From Ectobius pallidus (Eukaryota > Arthropoda > Insecta > Blattodea > Ectobiidae), in NCBI GenBank assembly GCA_964059195.1, contig CAXKWD010000006.1:175272825-175336824 (forward strand): a stretch of DNA of 64,000 nt. Reading direction: 5' to 3'. Shown in pieces: positions 30,372 through 40,879 of this stretch. The notes beneath the pieces are model-generated. The model saw only the letters and a program-made list of their open reading frames with translations. It did no database searches and had not been told where the DNA came from. A program made the translations under genes and the position numbers. The stretch's first letter is position 1. Each line of letters begins with the position of its first letter.

Positions 30372-30982
30372 ACTACACCATTTCAACCTCAATTTCGGAA
30401 AAAGTAATTACAATTTCGGAAAAAGTAATTTCAATTTCGGAAAAAGTAAATTCAATTTCGGAAAAAGTAATTTCAATTTCGGAAAAAGGAACTTCAATTT
30501 CGGAAATACGAGGGCATAAAATGAAAATCACAGTGAAAATTAAAACTGTTTTATTTGGAACATTTAGGTACACCTTCTAGCTGCTTCTCTACCTAGTCGC
30601 ACCCCGATTGAGACATTTGTTGAATCGTGGTGCAACTTTCAAGTACCCTCTTCAATAGGCTGGCGGCAAGCTTCTATGAAAAGGGTACTTGAAAGTTGCA
30701 CCACGCTTCAACAAATGTCTCAATCGGGGTGCGACTAGGTAGAGACTAGCTAGAAGGTGTACCTAAATGTTCCGAATAAAACAGTTTTGATTTTCACTGT
30801 GGTTTTCATTTTATGCCCCATCGGAGGTTTAAAAAATAGCCCTCGTATTTCCGAAAATGAAGTTACTTTTTCCGAAATTGAAATTACATTTTCCGAAATT
30901 GAATTTACTTTTTCCGAAATTGAAATTACTTTTTCCGAAATTGTAATTACTTTTTCCGAAATTGAGGTTGAAATGGTGTAGT
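30372..30982. repeat. 611-bp near-perfect palindrome with 21-bp tandem repeats in the arms
   Basis: The left arm starts ACTACACCATTTCAACCTC and the right arm ends with its exact complement. Each arm holds five to six copies of a 21-bp unit (CAATTTCGGAAAAAGTAATT). Next comes a mariner-type end TACGAGGGC, then a mariner transposase C-terminal relic. The loop is about 30 nt near 30645-30680. The right arm has about 24 bp missing from the left. Because 21 bp equals seven codons, both strands show artificial heptapeptide frames (SEIEITF / ISEKVIS); I do not call these genes. Confidence 0.92.
30509..30847. mobile_element. Inverted pair of mariner 3' ends (core of the palindrome)
   Basis: Each arm carries TA + CGAGGGC as terminus. 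Reading outward from the centre (about 30672-30740, plus strand) the translation is FYEKGTLKVAPRFNKCLN, the conserved mariner C-terminal 'FY..GI.KLV.R..KCL' block. Two mariner 3' ends are thus fused head to head. Confidence 0.8.
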
Positions 30983-31394
30983 TCATTAGTCAGCTGATTA
31001 TTGATTTGGAGGTTATGTCTGGATTGTTGTTTGTGTTTTGTCTTTTTGTCAATAGGCCTACTATTTCAAAGCAGCATGGCCTACATATATCTTCATAATA
31101 ACTAGCTCTAAGAAATTAATAAATCTTATTCATGATAGCAGTAGGCTTACGTAGTAAAATCTAACCTCAAATCCTAAAAACTAGTTATGACAGAAATTCC
31201 TTTCATAGCGCATGTAGGCTTTTTCTTAATTAATAATTAAATCAGAGTGATTCATTTTCCATAAATTTAAGAAAACGAAATCTGAATTACATGGGTTTGA
31301 GAATAAGTTTTGGGTCTAAAAACACTTAGAGAAATACCTCTAATATTATCAGTAAATTTTATTAGTTCTGCAGTCTACGAAACAGTTTACTCAT

Positions 31395-31790
31395 ATTTAT
31401 TTATTTAATCTTCCCATAGTTATGGGTTGCCTACACAGACAAAGAGTACCAGAAAAGAAAAACAAAAAGGTAATTGAACATAGAACATTGAAAAGAAAAA
31501 GAGAATAAAATTAAGGAAAAGTTAATACAAAATAGAAAATCATTAACAGTTACGATTAGGATTTATATATGTGATTCCTCAGTATTGAAACAGATCCTCT
31601 GAGGGTTGCTAAAGCAACTTCAGTTATAACTGATGGAGGAAGTCCCAATCTCTTGAAGGTGTTCAACATGAAAGTTGTAACAGTTCCTCTTGCTCCTACC
31701 ATGAGTCCAATGACTTCAAGTTCTTTGAGATTGTATTTATCACGATAGTAATATTTACTAATTATTAAGAGCAATGAAGTCATAACTAAT
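31395..31790 (-). pseudogene. 5'-truncated LINE with ORF2 C-terminal tail
   Basis: The 75-codon minus-strand frame 31556-31783 reads EVIGLMVGARGT ... LGLPPSVITEVALATLRGSV, a pattern I associate with the extreme C-terminus of certain arthropod non-LTR ORF2 proteins. An A/T-rich 3' region follows, ending in (AAATA)n (plus strand tatttatttattta at 31395). Polarity, truncation and tail all fit retroposition. Confidence 0.65.
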
Positions 31791-32218
31791 ATTATTAGAA
31801 AATATTCTTATGAAACAGAATACTAATAATAACTAATATTATTGTGTGTTTGCTAATAATATGAGTGTGATAGTTCTATGGAACAGGGCCCAGTTCCAGA
31901 GTGGAATATCAGCCAAGAGCGTGCAGAGTAATGCTACACGAGGAGTCATAAACTTGCGTAATGAAACATAATACATGTTTAATGCTTTCCTCTCTTTAAC
32001 CATTACGTAATCACGATAATAACATTATGCCACCACTACCCTCTTATGGTTTGTGGTATTCCCCCAGATTTGGTGGTAGTGTAGCCACTTATTGGGGGGA
32101 TTTGTGGATGTAGAGCCAGGGATGTCCTTCATCCACATGTACTAAGGTCAATCATATTGCTTAAATTGTTATGAATCGAGAAATATGATAGAAATCATGC
32201 AACTGAACCACAGTTTAA

Positions 32219-33343
32219 TGCCCGGTTTCTATAAACTCGCGAAATGCATATGGGAAAATTATCCAATGGACATAATTTACACAAGGATAACTTTTACAAA
32301 CTCAAATAATTTAAAGGTGACAATCACACACACTTGTGACCATGGGCGTACGGTGAAATTTTGTTCGGGAGGGGTTCAATGTAAAGTCGTCTCGGCTCTA
32401 TGTCGTTGCACACATTGTGAATTATTACTTTTTTTATTTACTAAACAGTTGTACTGTGATAATTAATACACTGTAATAAATTAATATGCAGCTCAGTCTT
32501 TGAAACTGATTTTCTTGAGATTTCTATCCATTTCTCGTTTAAGCTAGAGTCTATAAATAAAAACTTTCTTTTGAAAAATTATCATACTACTGTTTGATGT
32601 TTAGGGCACGTTTTTAAAGTCATCTGTAAATCCACTGGTAGAAAAGCCCGATTAATGCCGATTACTTCATGATAATTTTGTGATAATTTCGTGATTACTG
32701 TTGACTTTACGAACAGGTTGATGGATTTAGGCAGGAGTATTCGAGTTGTCATTTGACAGATTCCAAAGGGATTTTTTATTACTAGTAATACATCACTGTT
32801 AATAAGCTGAAAAACTATTAACACCACGAGATTTTGAAATTCGAATCTTAAATAAATTACGATAAATCTTAAATAATGCTTAGATATGTACGAAATTGTA
32901 GAATATGTAACAACCGAACCGGAGTTTTTTTTTTTATATCATTCCATGATTTATACCTTGATCTTCAAAATATTGCAGATATTTCGGGAGGGGTTTCAAC
33001 CCCCTGAACCCCCCCTTACCGTACGCCCATGCTTGTGACCAGTTTCTAGATAAACGTCCTCTGGGTAAATATGAAAATGACAGAAAAAATGTTCCTACAA
33101 ACTCGGGCTAGATCTTTCCAAGGGTAAATCTTCGGGTTAATTTATCCTTTCATGGATGGCTGGATAAAATTTAACCTCTCATAGGATCAATAATAATTTA
33201 AACAATGAGAATCAAAGCCTTCTGAATTAAATTAACTGTACAACTCCAATGCCTTGCTCATTATATCACTGTGGGCGATTAGGAACTATTTGCCCATGGA
33301 TAATTTACCCATAGGTATTTCTCCAGTTTATAGAAACCCGGCA
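32219..33343. mobile_element. PIF/Harbinger-like MITE, 1,125 bp, host of a nested hAT
   Basis: Inverted ends TGCCCGGTTTCTATAAACT / AGTTTATAGAAACCCGGCA with the 3-bp duplication TAA (32216-32218 and 33344-33346), as expected for PIF/Harbinger. It contains the hAT MITE 32341-33031. Without that insert the element is about 430 bp. Confidence 0.85.
32341..33031. mobile_element. hAT-like MITE, 691 bp, nested
   Basis: Ends CATGGGCGTACGG... / ...CCGTACGCCCATG with the perfect 8-bp TSD CTTGTGAC (32333-32340 and 33032-33039). Near-terminal GGGAGGGGTT / AACCCC tracts are like those of the 1977-2256 element, so both probably belong to one family. Confidence 0.92.
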
Positions 33344-33346
33344 TAA

Positions 33347-33715
33347 GTCAAACAGTCGCAAAGCTCTGTACATTTTTCCTTTGATAAAAGTGAAGCCTTT
33401 TGATAGCTGCTGAGATACTAGCGCTTCCTGGGGTACATAAGCTGAACACTGATATTATACATTTTGTATATTTGTATATCTACTAGTTCTGAAAGCTTAA
33501 GTTCTCCACGTTATACCCTCAAATAATTAAATTAAATAAAACCAGGGGCATTGCATAATAGCTTACAATAATTTATTATAAGAATACAATGAGCCAATTT
33601 ATACAGTATTGTACTAAAATCAGGCCTGAACACGTGGGGAACATGGAGCAATTGCCCGCTACGGGTGAGGTTTTCTCGGGGTTTTCCTCACACACTGCCA
33701 GCTCCCCATTGATTT
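33347..33715. other. No gene; possible SINE 4 fragment at the end
   Basis: 33650-33715 (gcccgctacgggtgaggttttctcggggttttcctcac) resembles the GGGGTTTTTCCTCACC part of SINE 4. Nothing else was recognised. Confidence 0.4.
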
Positions 33716-33764
33716 GAACCCGAGGACCTCTAAAATGCCTAAAAAAAATTTACGGACCCCTAAT

Positions 33765-33850
33765 TTTATTTATTTATTTATTTAACCTGGCGGAGTTAAG
33801 GCCATAAGGCCTTCTCTACAACTCAGCCAGGGCAAAAACATGAAATACAT
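33765..33850 (-). repeat. LINE 3' tail
   Basis: On the minus strand: CCCTGGCTGAGTTGTAGAG, then AAGGCCTTATGGCCTTAACT, CCGCCAGGTT and (AAATA)n. Only the 3' UTR and tail are present. Confidence 0.6.
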
Positions 33851-34020
33851 AATGATAACAATAATAATGATTAATAATAAAAAATAGAACTATTTTACAT
33901 CCCATTTTTAAAAGAAGGCCTATATTTTTAATATTTGGGGTATTAATTATAGGTCATTATGACGAAATATGTGAAAAAATTTTACTTCTTTACTTTCCAT
34001 TTGCTTTATATTTTTTAATT

Positions 34021-34079
34021 ATGTCTCCGGACCATCTGCACCACCAGTGGTCCGCGGACCATAGGTTGAGAAACGCTGA
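34021..34079. repeat. hAT-type terminus
   Basis: CACCAGTGGTCCGCGGACC followed by ATAGGTTGAGAAACGCTG. Inverted, CAGCGTTTCTCAACC is a common hAT end. The partner end was not located; fragment acggacccc at 33751 may be from the same element, interrupted by the LINE tail. Confidence 0.45.
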
Positions 34080-34352
34080 TTTAGGATATACAAGAACGGA
34101 AAATGGAGCAATAGAAGAAATGCGCCGAAAAATTGTTGGAAGCGGAGTATGGCCTCTGGTCCAGGGCTTCGGGGAGTGGAGGGCCAAAAAATGTCAATTT
34201 TAAGGCGAAATGTCTAACTTTTCCTATGTTTGACCCAATCTGTTTATTTTGGCACACATATTCTTTCTAAGGGAGAAAATGAATTACTATAAGATTTGAA
34301 GATTTGAAAAAAATCAATGACTGTCATTTCAATCATAGCCTATTTCTGTGTA

Positions 34353-35124
34353 CAGTCGGTCAAATAAAAACCGTCGGGCGTTATTTGATTAAGTATCACG
34401 AACGAGCATATGCGCATGTACAGGAAGACTTAAGGTTAGGTTCACACCTGCCTCTTGTCTGTCCATGTATTTTCTTGATTATTTAGTCAGTTTTGTTCCA
34501 AAACAAACATATATAGAAGGCTGTGGCCATATGCCTCAAATCCGCCATATTCTTGCCATGGAAGTTCTTATAATAATAATGAATAAATTTGCGAGGAATA
34601 TGTTTATTCAAGGAGCATTTTTTAAAGATTTTATTTTATAATACCGGTACTTGTAGTGCAAAATCAATAACTTACGCTCAACAACTGCAACCAATCTAGC
34701 ATCGAAATACGCGCCCGGCCAGATCCACGTTTCCTATAAAAACTTCCGGTCGCATTATAGTAAAGTTCCCACCTCCGAGCTGCTCTTTCATAAATATGGA
34801 ACCTTCTCGCTGCTTCAGAGGCCGAAAAATGCAGGTCAATTACAGCCCTAACTACACTTTCTCTCAAGCTAGCGTTTGTATGTGGCGCGATGACACAAAG
34901 CAAAATGAATTATGTCAATACATTAAGTTGAATATCGTGTGTTGCGCTTTCCGCGTTGTTCATTTTTTTCCATCGTTGTTCATTTTTTCCCTCCTGTCGC
35001 ATGGCTTCATGTGTTCGGAGAATGACCTGTATTTTATGTTTTTTATAGGAAACTTGTGAACTAATGCGTTAAAACTTCAATTTTATCTGCATACGAGTCC
35101 CGACGTTTTTTATTTGACCGACTG
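34353..35124 (-). mobile_element. Internally deleted Tc1-like transposon, 772 bp
   Basis: Inverted ends CAGTCGGTCAAATAAAAA / TTTTTATTTGACCGACTG. TA precedes the left end; the right flank is CA, a decayed TA. On the minus strand at about 34690-34903 is a Tc1 N-terminal helix-turn-helix fragment, VVRAVIDLHFSASEAARRFH followed by ATGSFYRKRGSGRAR (the GS.R..GSGRPR linker region). The catalytic core is absent. Confidence 0.85.
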
Positions 35125-35481
35125 CACTATGCATGCAATATGGAAGAAACTAATTTCCTTATCCTAATCTAGTGTGGACTTAATGAAGCTCGCGTTATCT
35201 GAACTATTTTTCTTGGTTGTGATATACGACTACCAGTGTTGATACGGTATTTAATTGGGCTATGCTAAGTACAGTGACTGCTACCGATAGTGGAGACATC
35301 TGAAGGCCTTGAGATAAGTCCCATCCTGGCACGTGCTCTCTTCCTTCCGGTTCCAACCTCCTTGAAACACATCTTTTATTTCCGGTGATTCCTATAAAAT
35401 ACTGTAACCAATCAATAGGTCTCTCAGCAGCTCTGGTTATGTTCGCCACCCACGCGATGGTTCGTATTTCTCCCAAGGCAT
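35125..35481. other. No recognisable gene or element
   Basis: Contains a 90-codon minus-strand frame (35204-35476) without recognisable motifs. Somewhat GC-richer than average. Confidence 0.4.
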
Positions 35482-35492
35482 GACCGCCCCTG

Positions 35493-35807
35493 CCTAAACT
35501 AAACTCCGTGGCGCTACATCCCTGGAGGGACTTGGCCTACCACCCGACCGCTGCGTCATCTCCCGAAGGCAGATGGCAGGATTGGGGACATGTGGTCAGC
35601 ATGCCGACACCCACGGCCGTTAATGGTGGTTTCCATGACCGGAGCCGCTACTTCTCTATCAAGTAGCTCCTCAATTTGAATCACGAGGCTGAGTGCACCC
35701 CTACCAGACCTCCCTACCTCAGAAAAATCCGAGGAAGTACCGGGAATCGAACCCGGCCCGACGGATCTGTAGTCAGTAACGCTAACCACAAGACCACGCC
35801 GGCGGAC
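35493..35807 (-). mobile_element. tRNA-derived SINE (family 3), minus strand, with TSD
   Basis: Minus strand: GCGTGGTCTTGTGGTTAGCG (A box), CCGGGTTCGATTCCCGG (B box), body to GGGATGTAGCGCCACGGAG, tail TTTAGTTTAG. The 11-bp duplication GACCGCCCCTG flanks it (35482-35492 and 35808-35818). The 88-codon frame starting with RRRGLVVSVTDYRSVGPGS is the SINE read as protein, not a gene. Confidence 0.9.
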
Positions 35808-35818
35808 GACCGCCCCTG

Positions 35819-36060
35819 ACATGTCTCAAAAATATTGACTGGGAGACCGACAGGGAAAAGACCACTTGGAAGACCTATACGTAGGTGGGAGAAAAATATT
35901 AGGATAGATTAAAAGGAAGTAGGATTTGCGAGGGTGATTGGAGTTAGCATAGAATAGGGTTGAATGGCGGGCTCAGGTAAGCGCGGCAATGAACCTCCGG
36001 GTTCCATAAAATAGATAATATTACTTTAGCTTGCTGAGGAATTGTCTATTGTCATTGAGT
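35819..36060 (+). pseudogene. LINE 3' end (same family as 4265-4881)
   Basis: Starts acatgtctcaaaaatattgactggg, then the GRPTGKRPLGRP, WR.KNI.. and VEWRAQVSAAMNLRVP blocks, ending gtctattgtcattgag. Frame-broken and 5'-truncated; SINE 3 is inserted at its left boundary. Confidence 0.82.
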
Positions 36061-36320
36061 TGAGGGGCACAATGACAGCTCCAGGAGCCATAATGATCCA
36101 TCAGTATGCATCATTCAGTTCTTCTGTTTGGCGTCACAGCAAAATTATTAACCTGGCTGCAACATATGATAATTGTTCCATTGTGCAATCGTCGGCATAT
36201 ACATATTTATTCCCAAGAACAATGGAATATTAAATGTCAACGGTTAACGAAGGAAGTCAGGTAACATACTTGGCCATGGACTGTAATAATAATAATAACA
36301 ATAATAATAATAATAATAAT

Positions 36321-36746
36321 TAGGGATGGGTCCTCGATACTTTCGATACCTCGATACTCTCGATACTTGCATGGTATCGGCATCGAACGATACTTCAGAA
36401 TACTCGCTCGATACTTTTGTAATTATGCAATTAAGTGAGGTTGCTAGTATTTTTTTTACAAAAACTTGTAAATGGACTGTTTAAAAAACTAATTTTAGTT
36501 TTAATGTAGAGTTTAAAAATAATTATAGGCTACTGATGATATTAAATTTTGTCTCATTAAATATGCAGACTTAATTAATTTAGTTGGTATTACACAGTTC
36601 TCTCAAATTTTAATTTTTAATGTACCTATTTATTGAAACTGGAAATGTTGAAGGTATCGAGTATCGAAGTATCGAGTATCGAGGAAAAATCATGTATCGG
36701 TACCGAGTATCGAGTATCGAGAAAATCTGGTATCGACCCATCCCTA
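36321..36746. mobile_element. hAT-like MITE with TATCGA arrays, 426 bp, inside an (ATA)n tract
   Basis: Ends TAGGGATGGGTCCTCGATAC / GTATCGACCCATCCCTA. Flanked by ATAATAAT on both sides, compatible with an 8-bp TSD in the microsatellite (36286-36320 and 36747-36760). Opposite orientation to 26569-27086, sharing the gagaactgtgtaataccaac core (inverted). Confidence 0.88.
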
Positions 36747-36760
36747 ATAATAATAATAAT

Positions 36761-37295
36761 ATTAAGGAAAATGTGATAACATAAACCGAATCTTTGATCA
36801 CAGTGAACAGCATTTTTTCAATGTATGAGTATTAATCCATACGGGATTTCATAAAAGTGATAACATAACCCGATTGATAACATTATCCGCGATTACATTA
36901 AACGGCGTACACTGTATTATAACATCTTTATTTTCATAATCTAAAATGTGTTCATAATAATTAAGCTTGAAACTGATGGATATCGAAGAATGTATGTAGG
37001 CCTAAGGTTATTTCTATCAGGAGGCCTACAACCATCAGCTGGCTTGCACCATCGCCTGATATGCAAATTTAAAATGTAATTCTGTTTGTGATAAAATAAT
37101 AAATCTAACACTGAATTAGGTGGACACTGCGCATGTCAGGAAACTGCCTTGTGATTCCGTGTGTTCAAGATTACAAGCTTACTATGTCGCCATGACAACG
37201 CGTCTTTTCTAATTTCCTGTAAGAGGGGGCCTTGTTCATTACTATATTATTGTATCTTCATTTCTCTAATAGAGATGAAAGCTATATAAAAAAAA
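36761..37295. other. No recognisable gene or element
   Basis: AT-rich. Contains a TAGGCCTA octamer near 36998. No frames of note. Confidence 0.4.
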
Positions 37296-38239
37296 CTAGC
37301 TTAAAAGGCCCGGCGTCGCCCGGGTTTTGTATTTTGTAATATGAAATTAACTTACGGAGGACTTTCGATGTTGAAACTCTAGGTCCTTATAATACTAGCA
37401 TGTGCCCGCGGCTTCGCCCGCGATAATTATTTCAAAAATTAAAAATTAAGAGCATAATATAGTTAGTTAAATCATTATATTTATTAACACCTAATTCGCG
37501 TGGACTACATACCACGATTAGATAGCATCGGCTGGTAAAAGCGACCTCAGATTCGAGTCCCTTGGCCCAGAAAACCTCTGTATAGTGAGATTCGTCCAAA
37601 TACAACAACGTTTGACCATATTTAGGGCTTACAACATTCAAGCGATCGCGAAAGTTTTATTTTCAAGGTATGACAAAAATAGCCACAGCCAACTGTAATT
37701 GATTTGACATTGAAATGTATAACAGAAAACTTATGTTTTGAAAACGCAAAAAACGCACGTTTTTTGCCCGTTTTTCACTCATAACTCACGAACGAAAACT
37801 AAAATTAAAATTCCGGCTTCGCGGTGCATTTTCCGCCCCTTCAGCCCACCTATGTTTAAAATTTCAGATCTCTGCGTTCAGTAGATTTCGCTGGATATCG
37901 AGGACAATTCCTTTTATTAATATAGATAATATGAATTATAATGATACCTTCTCTAATTTATCAAACATCCATTTCATTTAATCCAAACCCACCTATACTA
38001 TTGGCAACAATATGTTCTGTGAATTTGTTTCGATAATTCTATGTAAAAAGGGCTTAAGTATTTTTAAAAACATTTAATTTTTGGCATTTAGAATCAGAAT
38101 TTTTCAAAATCCCTTCTTAGTGAGCATCTAGATTATGAAACGAAGGTACTATCAAAATTCCAAGTCTCTACCTGTTATAGTTTAGGCTGTACGTTGATTC
38201 CTGTCAGTCAGGACAAAGCCTTATATATATATATAGAGA
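37296..38239 (-). mobile_element. Helitron family A, rearranged, host of a family B Helitron
   Basis: 3' end CTAG at 37296-37299 plus the hairpin GCCCGGCGTCGCCCGGG; 5' end TCTCTATATATATA at 38239. The pieces 37296-37394 and 37927-38239 belong to family A. About 415 bp of its middle are absent here, but related sequence follows the 5' end at 38241-38520. The copy is therefore rearranged or two copies overlap. Confidence 0.75.
37395..37926 (-). mobile_element. Helitron family B, complete, nested in family A
   Basis: Minus strand: 5' TCTATATTAATAAAAGGAAT after A, 3' hairpin GCGGGCGAAGCCGCGGGC, ACATG, then CTAG followed by T. 532 bp, no target duplication, A|T insertion site: all Helitron hallmarks. 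Non-autonomous. Confidence 0.9.
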
Positions 38240-38240
38240 T

Positions 38241-38990
38241 GTATGTAGAATTCGAAATGAGGAAGAACGACATATCACACTCAGAGTATTCCCTCAGAAA
38301 ACGCTTGACATAGCTTTGTATAGCTCATAGAGGATGTCGAATGTTGCATTCCATTGCTTCTACACACCATGCCTGGGAGGAGTGCAAATAAGAAGAAAAA
38401 GAAATTCCGGTTACATAAGATTGCATTGTCTTGACAGAAAATTGTATTTCTCACTCTCATATTACCATACAACCGTTTCGGGGCTGAAGTAAAAAAGAAA
38501 TTCAATATCACTTTCATACTTTCCTTCCCAAAAAACTGGGACATAATATAATGCGCGCGTAGGACTGAAAATGTTCCCATCCCATTTTGTCTTCTTTAGG
38601 ATGCTTAGGGCCTCTGATAAACATCCCTAGGCCTATTTTTCAACTAATACAAAGCCTACAGCTATGAGTGACGTATCAGTGGATAGGATTTGTTACCGAC
38701 TTCCGATATAGCATACTCACTGGCACACACTTAAGTTGTCCCTGCAATACGACCGCTTATTCTACATCAAAATGTGAAGTGAGAAAATATTTTCCATGTC
38801 GAGGGTAGAGAAAGTTATGTGACTGCTTTATTTTCGTGGATTTCATTTTTCAAGAATTATTTTGACAAATGTATTAATTACATCGATAGTATCAGAATTT
38901 GTTAAAGCCCAGTGTTATAATATAGTTTCAAAGCCCTATGTGAACACTGTAAACAATAGCCTACTTTCGTTATGTAAACAATTGACAGCA
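38241..38990. repeat. Repeat debris related to Helitron A and to 2690-3260
   Basis: 38241-38530 matches the middle of Helitron A (gaggaagaacgac, ttccctcagaaaacgcttga). 38560-38990 matches 2690-3160 (acgtatcagtggata, cttaagttgtccctgcaatacgacc). The 99-codon frame at 38281 is not a gene. Confidence 0.65.
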
Positions 38991-38999
38991 TAACTATCT

Positions 39000-39172
39000 A
39001 ACTTGGCCGCATTTCCGACTTTTCCCGTGGATTTTCCAAAAATTTTCTTTCATACAAACCTTGTCCTGACAATTAGGAACACAACAAAGAAAAAATCAGC
39101 CAAATCGGTCGAGCAGTTCTCAAGTGATGCTCCGTCATACATTTTGGAAATTCATTTTTATTAATATAGATA
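39000..39172 (-). mobile_element. Helitron 5'-end fragment
   Basis: Plus strand ends TTTTTATTAATATAGA|T at 39172, i.e. a minus-strand 5' TCTATATTAATAAAAA end. The adjacent GAGCAGTTCTCAAGTGATG / tcggtcgagcag words are unlike family A or B, so this is a third Helitron family represented only by its 5' part. Confidence 0.6.
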
Positions 39173-39574
39173 AACAAGAATTCTTGCGATCGTCTTTTAT
39201 TCATAAATAAAAACATATAATGGATCTAATTGATGACATTAATAATACTAAATGCGTTTTATTAGTGCAACAGACTTTACATATGCCAGTCGTAAAAATA
39301 AGCATTGTCTAATTTTAATAAACAAAGATAAACGGCCTTACAACTGTCAGAACTGCATAACATAAGCTCTTATGAAATCTTGTTTAAAAAGTGAATGATT
39401 TAAAACTTACGTAATGGATCGATAGCGCTGGCAGGAGCCATTTGTCTTCCCGATAAGAGATTGGCATAACAATACCTGTTATCTTGTCCTGGCTTAAAGA
39501 TTAACAGCTCTCCTGAAAACAATTAGCTATCCCGGATCAATCCATTATCTCTTGATTATAGACAGAGGTTAATG

Positions 39575-39575
<1 letters not shown>
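39173..39575. other. No recognisable gene or element
   Basis: AT-rich interval before the (TTA)n array. Nothing was identified. Confidence 0.4.

Positions 39576-39638
<63 letters not shown>
39576..39638. repeat. (TTA)n microsatellite
   Basis: About 21 triplets. Its last TA is the target of the pogo-like MITE at 39639. Confidence 0.95.
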
Positions 39639-39639
<1 letters not shown>

Positions 39640-40340
39640 AGTGGACTCTTAGTAATTCGAACCCCAAGGGGAATTAGAAAAAAATCGAATTATCCAAATT
39701 TCGAATTAACCAAAACTGTGACTTTTTAAATGACAATGCCGTAAAAATGTTAAAAATAAACTCATTGCTATAAATAATAATTATTGTATAGTGAATCTTA
39801 CCTCAAAGACTGCCATCCTGTTGTTAGGATGATAAATAAAACCATTTTTTTCCACACTAAAACTGTAACCCTAAAGTTAATAAAGGAGCTGGTGTATGCT
39901 CCACGCTTTGACATTTTCAAACACAGTCACACTTGGAGGATAGAATGAACACTAAAATTTTCACAGGTGTGTTGAATTCCTCCAAGACTGTAGCGGAGGG
40001 GGTGAACTTCGCATTCCATTGAACAGCTATTCAGCAAAAGGAAGATAACGGTGGTTAAAAATACACTTTAGTACGATACCTGCTGGCTGCTAGCGACTAG
40101 GGTTCTTCAGCGAATTAGAGAATTCTTGTGGAATTCCCGGAAGCAATTAACTCTTGGAATCCTTACAACATTAACATGACACAAATTTTTGCTTCAATTT
40201 ATCCAAATTAAGCTTAAAAACTTCGAATTAATTGTAATTTTTTTACATACGTTTATATAGGAATTTCAAGGGGAATGAGTATTTATTCGAATTATACAAT
40301 ATTTCGAATTATCCAACGTCGAATTAACCAAATTTGACTG
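39639..40340. mobile_element. pogo/Tigger-like MITE, 702 bp
   Basis: TA duplication (39637-39638 and 40341-40342) with ends CAGTGGACTCTTAGTAATTCG and ...CCAAATTTGACTG. Subterminal TTCGAATTA/TAATTCGAA words repeat several times at both ends, like pogo-group termini. No transposase frame. Confidence 0.82.
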
Positions 40341-40589
40341 TATTATTATTAAACCCGTTTACTTCATACAAGCCAGGAAATCACATAAGAAATGCTTAAA
40401 AAAACGAGGACATTCCCAACATCTCTACGAAGGTGGATCGGAAAATAACGCGTGCAATAAAATTCCAAACAAACCACCCCTTCCCTTGAAAAATTAAATA
40501 ATTTCTGAAAATTACACTGAATTTATCAAATAAAATTCACATCATTTTCATCTGTCAACCTGCAGTTGAGAAACGATACGTATTATCCA

Positions 40590-40877
40590 CCACCGTCTCG
40601 AGAATTACACAGCCTAGAAGGCAGTGTTATTATCAGTGTTCACAATTAGCTTTGGAACTGCATAATCGAATCTGAGATCGTTTTCCCAGGCGGTGCTTTC
40701 TAATCGTGGAATGTACTCTGAAGCCGGAATTTTAGCTGTTTTATTAATTATTAATGGTTTAGTTTATGAATGATTCGCGTGTAAGTGTTAATAAATATAA
40801 TGCTTTAATAACTATTATACTCTTAATTTTTAAATTTTTAATTAATTATCGTGGGCGAAGCCGCGGGCACCTGCTAG
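40590..40877 (+). mobile_element. Helitron family B, 3' part
   Basis: 3' end: hairpin GTGGGCGAAGCCGCGGGC (about 40850-40868), ACCTG, CTAG followed by T. Upstream gtgttaataaatataatg matches family B. 5' end missing. The segment 40590-40625 (caccgtctcgagaattacac) belongs to the repeat at 8640-8960. Confidence 0.7.
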
Positions 40878-40879
40878 TT

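Larger units (their letters stand above)
30236..31891. mobile_element. Composite element with GGGCCCTGTTYCATARAA termini
   Basis: Left GGGCCCTGTTTCATAAAAC and right (inverted) GGGCCCTGTTCCATAGAAC, followed inside by TTAGTTAATAATATTAG words on both sides, enclose 1,656 bp. The flanking duplication is not clear; PIF/Harbinger is possible because a related end at 26478 follows TTA. The interior holds a 611-bp palindrome (30372-30982) and a LINE fragment (31395-31790). Confidence 0.6.

Noticed and set aside
35556..35822. 88-codon frame RRRGLVVSVTDYRSVGPGS...
   Set aside because: This is SINE family 3 read as protein; the A and B boxes lie within it and a TSD flanks it.
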